DNA of 64,000 bases from Excoecaria cochinchinensis (GCA_947683425.1 CANTUQ010000031.1:6521001-6585000); one strand, 5' to 3'. Shown: positions 31,683 through 44,743, counted from the stretch's first letter. Notes: generated by a model not told the origin, from the letters alone. Numbers and translations: made by a program.

Positions 31683-34600
31683 ATGAGTAATGTTGATAGA
31701 TCTTGGATGTATAGGCGTTTAATGCCAGATGGATTCATTAATCTCGAGTTTGCTGAGGGAGTTCAATCATTTATTGAATATGCAAGTTCGCAGCCTGCAT
31801 ATATGGATGGTCAAAAAATTAGATGTCCATGTAAAAAGTGCAAACACATTCGTTTTCTCCCGACTGATGAAGTCCATCTACATTTGTTGAAAAAAGGGTT
31901 TGTTCCGAACTACTTTGAATGGACACGACACGGGGAGCCAATAATTTGCAGCACGTCTAGGGGTAATCAAGTATATTCATCAGTAAATATAGATGGGTCT
32001 GAAGGGGGATCTGGAATTGGACAAAATAGTGTGGATGTGAACGAAAATCTTTATGTACAAATGGTTCATGATGCAGCTGGTCATTCCTTTCAAGAAAATA
32101 TGCAGAATATTGAGGAGGAACCAAACCCAAATGCAAAAAGATTTTTTGACCTATTAGAGTCAGCCGACCAAGAATTATGGCCTAATTGTGAGAAAATGAC
32201 TCAACTGTCTGCCATTGCTCGAATATTGAATATAAAGTCTGAAGGTCATATTTCCGAACGAAGTTTGGATAAAATTCTCACATGGTACAATGATTCATTG
32301 CCTCCTGATCATAAGATGGTTGAGAATTTTTATGAAATGAAGAAGCTTATTCGAGGTCTTGGTTTGCCCGTTGAACGAATAGATTGTTGCAGATTGGGAT
32401 GTATGCTATTTTGGGGAGAGGACGTGGGATTACAAGAGTGCAAATACTGTGGTCAACCTAGGTTCAAACCGAGAAAACGAACTAGAACGCATAAATTAGT
32501 TCCTTGGAAGCGGATGTATTATTTTCCACTAACTCCGAGACTCCAAAGACTGTATGCCTCTGATGTTACTGCATCTTACATGAGATGGCATAAAGAACAT
32601 GAACAGTATGATGGAAGCATGAGCCATCCATCAGATGCGATAGCATGGAAACATTTCAATGACATCCATACTGAGTTTGCATCTGAAAGTCGAAATGTCA
32701 GGCTGGGATTATCAACAGATGGGTTCCAACCTTTTGGTCAATCCGGCCAACAATATTCATCATGGCCAATCATAATTACTCCATATAATTTACCTCCGTG
32801 GATGTGTATGGATGAGGCATACATGTTCTTAACAGTGATTGTGCCAGGGCCTACAAATCCAAAGCATAAAATTGATGTATTCTTACAACCATTGATATCT
32901 GAATTGAATCATCTTTGGGAATTTGGTGTTCAAACATATGATGTGTCCCTTAAACAAAATTTTCAGATGAAGGCAGCTTTGATGTGGACTGTCAGTGATT
33001 TTCCTGCATATGCTATGTTGTCTGGATGGAGCACAGCTGGGAAATTGGCTTGTCCTTATTGTGGCAATGATTCTGATGCATTTTATCTTCCCAACGGGGG
33101 CAAGACATCTTGGTTTGATAATCATAGAAAATTTCTTCCTCTAGACCACCCATTCAGGCGCAATAAACAAAAATTCATTAAGAATAGGGTGGTTCAAACA
33201 CCTCCTCCTCCTAATGTTTCTGGTGAAGATATATTACGGGAGATTGATCAGTTAGGGCTTCTGAAAGTTACAGAACTTGAAAGTGAAGAGGTTAATAGTA
33301 GCATAAGTCAAAATTTTGGTTGGCGAAAACGGAGTATATTTTGGGATTTGCCATACTGGAAGACACTGTTGATACGTCACAATCTAGATGTGATGCATAT
33401 TGAGAAAAATATTTTTGACAATCTTTTCAACACAATTATGAACATTGAAGGGAGGACAAAAGACAATGCAAAATCAAGAGCTGATTTGAAAATTTTTTGT
33501 AGAAGAAGTGAGTTAGATCAAGATCCAAATACGGGGAAATATCCGAAAGCATGTTACACTCTGGACAAAAAGCAGAAGCAAGTTTTGTGTGAATGGTTGA
33601 AAAGTCTAAAGTTTCCAGATGGATATGTTTCGAACCTGGCAAGGTGTGTTGACATGAGGAAGTACAAATTATTTGGAACGAAAAGTCATGATTGTCATGT
33701 GTTTATGCAGAGGTTAATCCCAATTGCATTCCGTGAGCTCTTACCGAATAATGTTTGGGAAGCTATCACAGAATTAAGTTTATTTTTCAAAAGTTTAACA
33801 GCATCTGAAATACACTTGTCTGATATGGAAAGGCTAGAAAGGGACATTCCAGTTATCTTGTGCAAATTAGAGGCTATTTTTCCACCTAGCTTTTTTGATT
33901 GCATGGAGCATCTACCTATACATTTAGTACACGAGGCTAGACTTGCTGGTCCAGTTCAATATCGATGGATGTATCCATTTGAGAGGTAATTTTAGTTCAA
34001 ATTTAACTAGACTTTTTATAGATTTATACCAACTTCTCAAATATAATTATCCTAGATGTAATGTAGGAATTTGCATCACTTGAAGCAAAATGTCAAAAAT
34101 ATGGCCAGGGTTGAAGGCTCCATATGCAATGCATATTTAGTAGAGGAAGCAAGTACATTTTGTTCCCACTATTTTGAGCCGCATGTGATAACTCGAGAAA
34201 GGAAAGTTACTCGTAATGACGATGGGGGTGTGAGGATTGATGATGATAACTTATCTATTTTCAAATATCATGGCCGACCACATGGACACTCAACAAGAAG
34301 AATGTTAACAGAGAAAGAAATGGAGGCTGCACCTGGTTATATTTTATTGAATTGCCAAGAAATTCAATCTTTTTTACAGTAAGTTTAAGTTATATTCGAA
34401 ATTGTCCAAGTTCTTTTTGTCATGAAATAGTGTTATGCTAAGATAATATACAATTTTTGTAGTGAATACGAGGATTTGTTAAGGGAGCTAAAGCCAGGAA
34501 AATCACAGGATGACATCAACAAAGAAGTGGATAAAAACTTTCCACGTTGGTTTGCAAACTACGTAAGCTAGCAAAGTGAAATAAATAGAATGCTTTAAGA

Positions 34601-35382
34601 AATTAATATGGAAAGGACATGTTATATGTATTGATTAAATTTTTCGTTTTATGATGTAGGCTTCTGAAAATAGAATACAAAACAAACTCATGTGTGATCT
34701 TGCAAAGGGGCCTTTGCGAACTGTTAAATCATATCCTGTCTACTTCGTGAATGGATACAAATTTCATACAGAAAATCATGGGCATAGCATGGCAACAGTA
34801 AATAGTGGGGTTTGCATACAGGGGGAATTGATGGATTATTTTGGCAAAATTATTGAGATCCTTGAAATTGAATATCCTGCATTACCGATAAAACGGTGTG
34901 TGCTGTTTAAGTGTGAGTGGTTTGATCCTACTCCTAGCGTCGGAACAAAAGTACATAGCCGATATAATCTTACCGAAATCAACCAGCGGAGAAGATTTAA
35001 ACAATTTGAACCATTTGTGTTGGCAATGCAAGCGACTCAGGTGTATTATGTCCCTTATCCCAGCTTAAGAAGGGATAAGTCAGATTGCTTAGCAGTCGTC
35101 AAGGTAAAACAAAGAGGTGTTTTTCACAGACAGGCAAAGGGCGATAGCAAAACAAATGAAAGTGAAGCATTTCAGGAAGAAGAAGTGGATGTACATGAAA
35201 TAAATGCATGTTTGGAGAATGAAGTTTTAAATTATCCAAATAACGATTTTGTGGAAATTTTATCTGGAGAGGAGGAAGAATCTGTAGATGGGCAGAATTC
35301 TGAAGATGAGACTGACTTTAATTCGGAATTCTCAGAAACAGAGGATGATTTTGATGTCAAATTAAGTGATGATAGCATTTAA
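31683..35382 (+). CDS. TNP2-type transposase of the CACTA element
   Basis: Four exons: 31683-33985, 34067-34378, 34463-34562 and 34660-35382, with GT/AG ends at every junction and matching phase, giving about 1,145 residues and no stop. The start MSNVDRSWMYRRL is preferred over a Met 12 codons earlier because the transposase-associated domain begins here (SWMY...CPCKKCKH...LHLLKKGF). The Transposase_21 (tnp2) core holds LSTDGFQPFG, WTVSDFPAYAMLSGW and CPYCG, with DVMHIEKNIFDNL later; the Asp of STDG and of VSDF and the Glu of HIEKN are candidate catalytic residues. PVQYRWMYPFERNLHHLK at the exon 1/2 junction starts a DUF4218 region. VLFKCEWFDP...FEPFVLAMQATQVYYVPYP in exon 4 is DUF4216, followed by an acidic tail. 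It would cut and join the CACTA ends in the nucleus. Confidence 0.93.
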
Positions 35383-35513
35383 TTTGTGTACGTGTTATAA
35401 TCTCATTTTCAAAATGTGTTATTGCATTTATGTAGTATTTTCATATATGCTTTAATTGTATTGTTCAATTTTAACAAATATGATAACAATTCTTTGATTT
35501 TCAGGTTAAGAAA

Positions 35514-38101
35514 ATGCCACCTAAAAGAAAGAAGCCAATGCTGCCACCTAGGCTCAGATTATCATTGACTGATAGCGAAAATGTACAAGTGCACCCATCT
35601 CATGTTGTAGGGTCACATTCACATTCTCCACAGCAATGTGCAGCATCACCTTCACCAACATCCATCCCTGATGACACTCCAAATCTACGTAGCGGTTCAG
35701 CATCCAACAATCCAAATGTTTCAACCTCACAGGGAAATGCATCTACTCCAGCATCAGACCATGACTCTATGCCCACGCATTTACCCGGTTCTGATGTCGA
35801 GGATGATGAAGGAGGTCTCCAGCCTGGGGCGAAGGGAGTTGATGGAAGAATATACATTAAGATCATCAATAACATGTAAGTTAAATTGTTAAAATTTTTG
35901 TATTATAAGATAATAACACGAGTACATATTGATCGTATGGTAATGTAATATCAAAATTGATTTTAAATTGTTCATGTTAACAGGTTTATACCATCAGGTG
36001 ATTGTTCAAGAAAAATTACATCCAAATTCAAAGAGAAGATCGAACTTGAGGGTTATGCATGGAAGAAGATCTCTCTGCAGACAAAAGATTTTTATTATCA
36101 AGAGTTTGAGGTATACAAAATAAATTGAATTTTTTCTTTCAAAATAACTTAGTTCATACATTATCCATCTACATTTTTTTTTTACTTCACAATAATAATA
36201 TTATGTTTTTTTTCAGAAAGAATTTTTCTGGAATTCAAAATTTGATGCTATTATCTATGGAGTTTGGGAAAAGCGGGCCCGCCAACGATATGGACAATTT
36301 TTGTCTAATGTACGTTCTCAGACTCAACGACCTACTTATATTTCTGAAGAAATTTGGAATCGTTGGCGGGAGTATTGGGCAACTCCTGATGCAATTGCAG
36401 CTTATGAGAGAAATTCTTCAAACAGACGGGGAGGCTCAGATGGTGAGAGTTTAGCTGTGCACACTGGAGGCACTTTGAGCCATCACGAGCATGCAGAAAA
36501 TTTAGTAAGTATTTCAATTTTATTCATCAAATGTATAATTTTTATGCATAATGATAGCTTTAATATATGTTTGTTAAATGGATGGGTTTGTTATGAAGAT
36601 AAATTTTTTGTTTAGCTCTCATTAGTTGTATTATTTATCAAGGAGGTACACACGACAGTTGATGTCATGCATTTTGTCTTCACATTTTAATCACAATTTA
36701 CAAGTAAAATAAGTATTGTATATTTTGTGGTTGTATGATGATCGGCGTTTGGAAAATGTATGGATATAGGATGAATATATTGCTGTGCCCTTGCCGGGGC
36801 TGTGGAAATTTCTATTTGCAGGTTTGGATAGTACATTTTACAAGCCGTCGTAATGCCGAAATTTATACATAACAGTTTGACCTCTAAGAAATACTATGAG
36901 ATGATGCTACCATGTACATGGGCCAATATAATGTATCTTATTTTGTGTAGGTGGTAGATGAGTTTTTGTACAAAACATACATTTATCATAATTTAATTCC
37001 TGAAACAACATAGCAATCAGGAATCATTATTGGGTGCTTTCGTGATAAGTTTTTATAATGAAATAAGCATTTGCCACTTGCAGGATAGTAATGCCACTTC
37101 AATTAAATTATATAACCTCTAACAAAATTGACAATGACTTGCCTCTCTTCCATGGATTTTTCTTAGATCCTCCAAAATGATATTAAATAACCATGTATGA
37201 GTTTTGGATTGGGTGAGAGTGAAAGGCTATATCTCTCTATAAGCTTAATTCCAATATCATAAAGCAGGAATATCTCTAGTTCTTCTCCTCCTCCCCCTTG
37301 GTTGTTAGGTTGTTAGGTTTGTGAATTTTCAAAATACTGTTAATTAATCAGTATTTGGAACACTTAATTTATACAAGGATTACATTTTTCATTTGTACTA
37401 GTTTGGTCTATTTGTTCAAATACTGATTAATAAGTAGTTTAGTTTTAGCCATACGCTTAATTGGAATATTATGTGAATTTAGTTATATAATGTTGTGGCA
37501 GTATTAATTATGCGGAATATATTTCAATAATTGTTTTTAACATGCTCAGCCAACATGTTTCTTAAATTGCTTCTTATGCAGGCAAAGTCTTTGGGCAGGC
37601 AGCCTACATATCCTGAATTATTTATGCATACTCACACAAAGAAGCACGATGGGCAGACATTCGTCAATACCCGTTGCAGACAACTCAACTTATGTAAATT
37701 TTATACATCAGTATTAATTATTTTAAAAAATTAGAGTTAATTAATTGTAATTATTGTAACGGCAGGATCAACTACAAGATACTCTCACTCAACAGCGGCA
37801 GAACTCTGAAAGTGTTGATGAGAGTCGTATATATCTTGATGCAGTTGGTGGTAAGAATAATCGTGGGAGGATTTTTGGTTTAGGGTCAATTGCAAACACT
37901 TGCCATTCAAAGCCCTCTACATCATCCATTCCTGCATGTAGTAAGCGGTGTGAGTCTTCTCAAAGAGTTGTTCAGTTAGAGACCACAGTCGCTATGTTGA
38001 TGGATTCTTTAACTGCATTAAAGAATCGGGTTGCAGATTTGGAAACAGATCGTGCTCCGCAGTCAGATCGGTCTCCTCCACCTCTACCTCCACCTATTTA
38101 G
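35514..38101 (+). CDS. Second CACTA gene, Ptta/En/Spm (Transposase_24-like) protein
   Basis: Starts at MPPKRKKPMLPPRLRLSL, preceded by an acceptor-like TTTTCAG. Exons by GT/AG and reading frame: 35514-35875, 35984-36110, 36217-36504, about 37582-37693, and 37766-38101. The phase holds for the first four. With the obvious donor at 37694 the last junction leaves one extra base and meets a stop, so that edge is uncertain or the copy is damaged there. Domain clues are YAWKKISLQTKDFYYQEFEKEFFW, RPTYISEEIWNRWREYW, GRQPTYPELFMHTHTKKHDGQTFVNTR and, near the end, IYLDAVGGKNNRGRIFGLG followed by a coiled-coil-like RVVQLETTVAMLMDSLTALKNRVADLE. Such proteins take the place of TNPA and probably bind the subterminal repeats. 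The protein ends in a proline-rich tail. Confidence 0.8.
36505..37581 (+). other. Large intron of the second CACTA gene
   Basis: About 1.1 kb, AT-rich, with no supported gene or inserted element. Confidence 0.6.
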
Positions 38102-38354
38102 TATTTTTAATGTCTTTTGTATTGAATTTATATTTGTTTGTAACAGTTTTACTAGTTCTTTTTACTTTACAATGATATTATACTGAATTTAATTTTGTGA
38201 TATATTTTTGGATTTTTATTTTATAATATTATAATATATTTTCAGGATTTTAATTATTGTGTATTACAATTTTTATATGAGATTATAAGCATATATTATT
38301 AATATATACAGGATTTCAATTATATAAATTTTAAAAATAATAATTTTTTTCACT

Positions 38355-39025
38355 CGGAAATAGCAAGGGAATGGTTTTTCCGTTGCTATTTTTAGCAACG
38401 GAAAAACATTTCCCTTGCTATTTTTAGCAACGGAATAAATTTCCGTTGCTAATTGCACTATATTTATTTACAAATATAATTCCTATACTGTTGTAAATAG
38501 CAACGAAAACCTATTCCCTTGCTACAGAAATTATATTTATTATAAAATACGGAAAATACAGCAAGGGAAAATGATTTTCGTTGCTAAAAATAGCAAGGGA
38601 AATCGGTTTCCCTTGCTAAATATAGCAACGGAATCCAATTTCCCTTGCTGAAATAGCAAGGGAAAACTAATTCCGTTGCTACAGAAATAATATCTATTGT
38701 AAATTACGGAAACACAGCAAGTAAAAATAGCAAGGGAAATCGGTTTCCCTTGCTAAAAATAGCAACGGAATTGAAATTCCGTTGCTGAAATAGCAAGGGA
38801 AATCAAAATCCCTTGCTATTTTTAGCAACGGAAAAAAAATTCCCTTGCTATTTTTAGCAACGGAAATGATTTTCCGTTGCTATTTTTAGCAACGGAAAAA
38901 ATTTCCGTTGCTAAATTTAGCAACGGCCGAAATTGTAACGGAACGTTCCGTTGCTAATTTCCGTTGCTAATTTTTATTAGCAACGGAAAATTAGCAAATT
39001 CCGTTGCTATTTTCCCTTGCTATTT
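38355..39025. repeat. Right subterminal repeats of the CACTA element
   Basis: About 35 copies of the same two variants (AGCAACGGAA, AGCAAGGGAA) in both directions, as at the left end. The AAGGGA variant is relatively more common here, and the copies at both extremes next to the terminal repeats are of this variant. Confidence 0.93.
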
Positions 39026-39482
39026 CTTAATTTTCTTGTAGTGAGAGGAAGAGCAAGGGAAAAGAGAAGACTTGAGTGAAGAGGGGCCGGTTTTTGAAGC
39101 ATCTTGAGAGGTTTGGGAGTTTATGTGTTTTGATGTGCTTGGTTTTTATTTTGAATTTATGGAAATTTGAGTTGTCTAGTATGTTAAATGCATATATTGA
39201 GTTGAGTTTTGATTATTTGTATGATTTGTTAGATGTATGTTAGCTCATGGAAGTTGAATTGAGGATTTGTATGAGTTTAGAACATAATTCTGGGTTTGTT
39301 GTCTTGGTTGTGATTTCTTGCCAATTTAATTGTTCTAGTAAGTCTAAATTGTTATGAATATGATAATGCGCATGCTTTGAAGTGGAATTGATGTTTGGAT
39401 TGAGTTGTATGCTTGATGTTTTGAGTTTGTATGGTTGTGGTTTGAGAGAGAAGTGTGTAGATCGGTAGTAGGGGTGAGGAAC

Positions 39483-39750
39483 TCGTCTCTGTCGCGAGCG
39501 CAAAAGAGCTCGGTCATCCAAACTCCTGCCAAAGCGCCCTCTGTCGTGAGCATGACAGAGAGCTTGGTAGACGAGCTCCTGTCAGGTCAGGCTTCCTCAC
39601 GAGCGCACTTACGTGCATGAGCGCGAGGATGACCTACCGCGCTCCGTCACGGGCGTGATAGAGACCTGCTTTTGTGCCTTTCGCGAGCATAAGGCTTGTC
39701 GCGGGCACGACTTAGGGCGAGCTTCGCCTCTGTCGCGGGCGGGACGGGTC
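39483..39750. repeat. Palindrome cluster of LTR F
   Basis: CTCTGTC...GACAGAG (39539-39560) is the clearest pair. Repeated TGTCGCGAGCG, CACGAGCGCA, GTCGCGGGCACGAC and TGTCGCGGGCGGGACG half-decayed units surround it. The TGTC/GACA arms echo LTR S. Confidence 0.7.
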
Positions 39751-40436
39751 TTCTAGAGCGCGACCCTCCCCTGTACTTTGAAAATGTTTTATTTTATTTT
39801 ACTTTGCATGGTTTCTCACTCATATTTACTTATGATTATTATTATCATGAGCTAACATTTGTATTATTTACATATTTATATCGATATTTTAGTATGTTAA
39901 GTGATGTAATCCTTCGGTATTGTAAAGTTTTGAGTGTTATGATAGAGTGTGTTGCGTAAGCCTGAATGGTCATAGTAGTTAATAGATAAGCATGCTTATA
40001 AAGGGCTAGTGATTGCAGCTGCTAGTGTTTCACCCCTTTTGGGTCTAGTGTTGGCCCGTATGGGTCTAGTGTTTGATACTTTCGGGTATCCAAGAGCTTT
40101 TAAAATGTTTTGAGACTTCATTCTCCAGTGTTTGATACTGATTGTTGTGTCCAGTGTACTAGTATCCACCACCCATGTAAGTTTAGGCTAGTGTATTGAG
40201 ATTGTACTGGGATTTACGTTCTGAGTTGTATATATGTATATGAGTATTACTTGCAGTAGTGATTGGCCTTTAGCATATTCTCTGCATTTCTTTTGATTTA
40301 ATGAATATGTTTATAATGTTACTTGATTTATTACTGGAATGATTATTGTTTGGTTATGTATATGAACTTCGCATACTCTATTTATATATATTCTTGAGTG
40401 AATGTTATTATGTATATATGTTTCTGTTCCTCTCCA

Positions 40437-40472
40437 CTAAGCATTATCGCTTAGCACGGGTGTTTTCCCGTG
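40437..40472 (+). other. Twin stem-loop in LTR F
   Basis: CTAAGC-ATTATC-GCTTAG (40437-40454) then CACGGG-TGTTTT-CCCGTG (40455-40472). The stems are identical to C while the loops differ. Confidence 0.85.
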
Positions 40473-40779
40473 TAGGTGGCAGGTTCATTCGGTGTGGAGC
40501 ATCTGCAGGTCGACCACTAGGAGCTAGAGTTGTTTTCTTTTTGTACCTTGTTCTTGTATTTTGTATATTCTATTATATAGAATGCGTTTTTGTATAAGTT
40601 AAGTATATGTAACTATTATTCGAATCCTTTTTAAATTTTGTAATTAATACATAATTTCGATTTTTGTAATTAAGTTTATTCGTTTACATTTATTATTTTG
40701 TCTTCGTTTTCGCATGTGTGTCGTGTCTTGTGTGCTTGGCGCTCCGGTACCCTTCCATATGGGGTATCGGCGTGTTACA

Positions 40780-41690
40780 CCCTTGACCACCTAGGATGTG
40801 GTCTATCCATTTTTGCATATCACATGTATCCCACATGTACACTATTTTGCATATCTCTTTGCATAACTTTACACGTACATAGCCTTTCACGATACCCAAC
40901 ATGCATTCACACATGCATGAACTTTGTATATATCTCACATATGCAATTCTTCGCGCACATCCGATGTACATAATGCTTTTATACATGTAATGCATAATTC
41001 TTTGCACATTTTTAGCATGCATATCACAAGCGCATATCACATGCATTCAATCCTTTACACGTATATTTGTGTACACATAATTTTTGTACATTAATCCTTT
41101 GTATGTGTTTCTTGTATATAGCTTTATGTACATATTTCACACACATAATTCTGTACACACACAATATTTTGTATACATTGTTGTGTACATAACTCTGAGG
41201 GAAAGGTCTAAATAGACCTCATGCTCAAAGATGATCCAAGAGATGGATCCAGCTCAACATTGTCGGTCATGGCCATTCGGCATAAAATCGTATGGGCATT
41301 TATAGAGGAGGAACACTAAAAAAACATGCCTACCCGGGCACACCATGCTGAGGGCAATAAAGAATCACGCAAAGCTACAGAAAAGAAGATCCTTTGGAAA
41401 GCTGGACTACCCACACGTACTTTAGTTGTAGGCAATTAGACGTAAAAGCGGGCCGAGGTATAATTTCAACTCAATGTCGGCGCTCATCCATGCTGGACAA
41501 TCAGATCAAGATTAAGTCCTCATGGAAAAGGAATCATGCGGACCCGCGCCAAAGAGGGCATTCAAAAGAGCAAGTCTATTCATCCACACCATGTCTTTTA
41601 TATACCCTGCACATTTGTTTTGCCCCTTTTAATAGGAAAAGAGGTTCAGGATAAGCTCCAACAAAGGCAATGACGAACAAGTCACCATGC
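40780..41690 (+). other. 3' UTR of G before the repeats
   Basis: No gene. GACCACCTAGGATGTGGTCT near its start matches, in reverse orientation, GACCATGTCCTAGGTGGTTA of J (60378-60397). 40800-41180 is rich in ACATGCAT/ACACATA words without a clear unit. Confidence 0.65.
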
Positions 41691-41699
41691 CGATCGGAT

Positions 41700-43480
41700 A
41701 GTGGTTGGTAGGGATATATCGTGCAGGCTTGAAGGTGGTCAGCAAGATGAATACGGTGTATCAAATGAGCCACAGTAGAGTATGCTATTTCTCATTACTG
41801 ATTCTACGCCGTGCAGGCCCGGATGTGGTCGGCAAGATGAATGCGGTGTATCAAATGAGCCACAATAGAGTACACTACAGCTCATCAACAATTCTACGCC
41901 GTACAGGCCTGGTGGTGGTCAGCAAAATGAATGCGATATATGGAATGAGGCACAGTTGAATAACACTACAGCTCAACGGCAGTGATCAGATGCCTTGCAA
42001 ACCGAATGGGGATTAGCAAGAGCATGCCATGCCAGACCGAATGGCAGTTAGGAAAATGATTATGAACGAGCCACAGTTGAATAACAATATAACTCAAAGG
42101 AAGTGGTCAGATGCCTTGCAGACCGAATAGGGGTTAGCAAGAGCATACCGTGCCACACCAAATGGTGATCAGCAAAATGATTACGAACGAGCCACAGTTG
42201 AATAACACTACAGCTCAATGGCAGTGATCAGATGCCTTGCAGACCGAATGGGGGTTAGCAAGATCATGTCGTGCCAGACCGAAATGGTGGTTAGCAAAAT
42301 GATTGCGAACGAGCCACAGTTTAATAACACTGCAGCTCAATAGTAGTGATCAGATGCCTTACAAACCGAATGGGGATTAGCAAGAGCATGCCGTGCTAGA
42401 TCGAATGGTGGTCAACAAAATGATTACGAACGAGCCACAGTTGAATAACACTACAACTCAACAGCAGTAATCAAATGCCTTGCAGACCGAATGGGGGTTA
42501 GCAAGAGCATCCCGTGCCAGACCGAATGGTGGTCAGCAAAATGATTGCAAACCAGCCAGAATTGAATAACACTACAACTCAATGGCAGTTATCAGATGCC
42601 TTGCAGACCGAATGGGGTTAGCAAGAGATCGCGTGCCAGACCGAATGGTGGTTAGCAAAATGATCGCGAACGAGCCATAATTGAATAACACTATAGCTCA
42701 ACGGCAGTGATCAGATGCCTTGCAGATCGAATGGGGATTAGCAAGAGCATACCGTGCCAGACTGAATGGTGGTAAGCAAAATGATTACGAATGAGCTACA
42801 CTTGAATAGCACTATAGCTCAACGGCAGTGATCGGATGCCTTGCAGACCGAATAGGGGTTAGCAAGAGCATGCCATGCCAGACTGAATGGTGGTCAGCAA
42901 AATGATTGTGAATGAGCCATAGTTGAATAACACTACAGCTCAACGGCAGGGATCAGATGCCTTGCAGACCGAATGGGCGTTAGCAAGAGCATGCCATGCC
43001 AGACCGAATGGTGGTCAGCAAAATTATTACGAATGAGCCATAGTTGAATAACACTATAGCTCAATGGCATTGTTCAGATACCTTGCAGACCGAATGGGGG
43101 TTAGCAAGAGCATGTCGTGCCAGACCGAATGGTGGTCAGCAAAATGATTGCAAATGAGCCACAGTTGAATAACTCTACAGCTTAACGGCAACGATCAAAT
43201 GCCTTGTAGACTGAATGGGGGTTAACAAAAGCATGCCATACAGACCGAATGCTGGTTAATAAAAGCATGCCATAGAGACCGAATGTTGGTTAGCAGAATA
43301 ATTACAAACGGGTCGTAGTAGAATAATGGCAACGATCAGATACCTTACAGACCTAACGGGGGTTAGCAAAAGCATGCCATGCGGTTCGAATGGTGGTGAG
43401 CAGAATGATTGCAAACAGGTCATAGTAGAGTACACTACAACTCAGTGGCGAAAAGCCACAAGTCTTAAGCACAACAAAAA
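41700..43480 (+). repeat. About 121-bp tandem repeats in the 3' UTR of G
   Basis: GATGCCTTGCAGACCGAATG recurs at 42231, 42353, 42474 and onward, period 121-122, about 12 copies, preceded by three shorter units of about 91 bp. Each unit contains GACCGAATGG(G/T)GGTTAGCAA twice, so it is itself a duplication, and ends in GAGCCACAGTTGAATAACACT. Most copies are 85-95 percent alike by eye. Confidence 0.92.
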
Positions 43481-43583
43481 GGTAAGGACTACCTCAAGTA
43501 CGCTACCTCAAGGACTACCTCAAGTACGCATTTCTTTCACTTTCTCTGAATTTTAGCTCACCTAGGCACCCATGCACTATCCT

Positions 43584-43602
43584 CCCCAAAATTGGGGGCA
43601 AC
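43584..43602 (+). promoter_or_regulatory. Polypurine-tract region of G
   Basis: CCCCAAAATTGGGGGCAAC next to the LTR start, identical to D. Confidence 0.78.
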
Positions 43603-44706
43603 TGTAGACACCGGGTCATGAGGAAGCCTAGATCAGGGTCACTCAATAAGGAAATTAGTGCCTATTCACAGGCAAAGAGGTTGGATATTTTCTTTCTAAA
43701 GATAAAAAAATTGAAAAAAATAAAAAAAAATAAATAAAAAGAGGGAGTTTGGAAATTATAGTGTTTTAGTCAAAATTGTTATTTTAAAAAAAAACTTTCG
43801 GACATTTTCGGCCGCTAGCGCGCTAAGGCAGGACACCCTCGCGAGCGCCAGCGCGCGTGGGCATCGTAGCAGTGCACACGGGCGTCGCTCACCCGCACGC
43901 CCGTCTCTCACCAGTGACAAGCATCAGTTGCCCATATCCGCCGAAAATGTGATTTTTGGCCTTTTTTCGGGATTTTATTCACAAAATTGATTTTTTACCC
44001 CATATTTTTGGGATTTTCATGATTTTTTCAGTTTTAAAATTAAGATAATAAATATTTTGATTTAAATTTATTTTCTTTTCTTAATTAATTAGGTTTTCCA
44101 TTTTTATTCATATAAATAGAAAATTATAAAAAGAGAATGAGAGGGGGAAATCTTTTAGGTTAAAAATTTCTTTTCTTTTCTTCTCTTCTTCTTCATCAAA
44201 GGAATTCTCTCTGCAGTTTTTTCTTGAGTTTTATTTTTGTTCAAATAAATTTCTTAACATTTTAAACTTCAATTTCTAGTCAAAAATTTCTTGAGAAAAA
44301 GAAAATAATTCTTTGTTCTTAAGACTTTTTTTTCTTTTCTTTCATTATTTTTTTTTTTTACAATTTTAATCAATAATCATTCTTGAGACAAAAAAATCAA
44401 TTCTTTGTTCTTAAGAATTAATTTTATTTTCTTCCGTTATTTTATAAGCAATTTTCTTTATTGGAATAAAATTCCAATTTTTATTATTTTTATTTCTAAT
44501 TTTGGGAGTCAAAAACAAGGAAATCAATCATATTTTTTCCTCCATCGAATCCCAATTCTGAGGGTAAATATTATGGGCCTGATCTCATAGTTTTATTTGT
44601 TTATTTTTTTATTGTATTATTTTTATTTCTTATTTACAATTAATTGATTAACATATAGATTTTTATTGTTTTTATTTATTTATTTATTCAATTGTTTATA
44701 TATTTG

Positions 44707-44743
<37 letters not shown>

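Larger units (their letters stand above)
28756..39043 (+). mobile_element. CACTA (En/Spm) DNA transposon, 10,288 bp
   Basis: Ends are CACTACAAGAA (28756) and TTCTTGTAGTG (39043), perfect 11-bp terminal inverted repeats. Inside each end lies about 0.7 kb of short inverted subterminal repeats. Two genes in one direction follow: TNP2 transposase (31683-35382) and a Ptta/En/Spm-type gene (35514-38101). A GC-rich first exon lies between. The three bases outside the ends are GAT (left) and AGA (right), so the 3-bp target duplication usual for CACTA elements is not seen. The transposase frame is open over all four exons, making this the best preserved element in the window and the only candidate for an active one. 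Confidence 0.95.
28690..40779 (+). repeat. LTR F (C/S family), interrupted by the CACTA element
   Basis: The right part (39044-40779) is a plus-oriented LTR ending GGCGTGTTACA. It resembles C after its start (AGGTTTGGGAG..TGTG, twin stem-loop at 40437-40472). The left part (about 28690-28755, TTGATTGCAAGAATCGGAAGATAAG) lines up with C near 20860-20890. The expected TGTTACACCCC start is absent, so F is truncated at its left edge. No primer site follows; the flank is the 3' UTR of G. F is a solo or 3' LTR. Confidence 0.75.

Noticed and set aside
40693..41046. Overlapping frames in the 3' UTR of G
   Set aside because: ACATGCAT-rich low-complexity sequence gives open frames on both strands; no domain.
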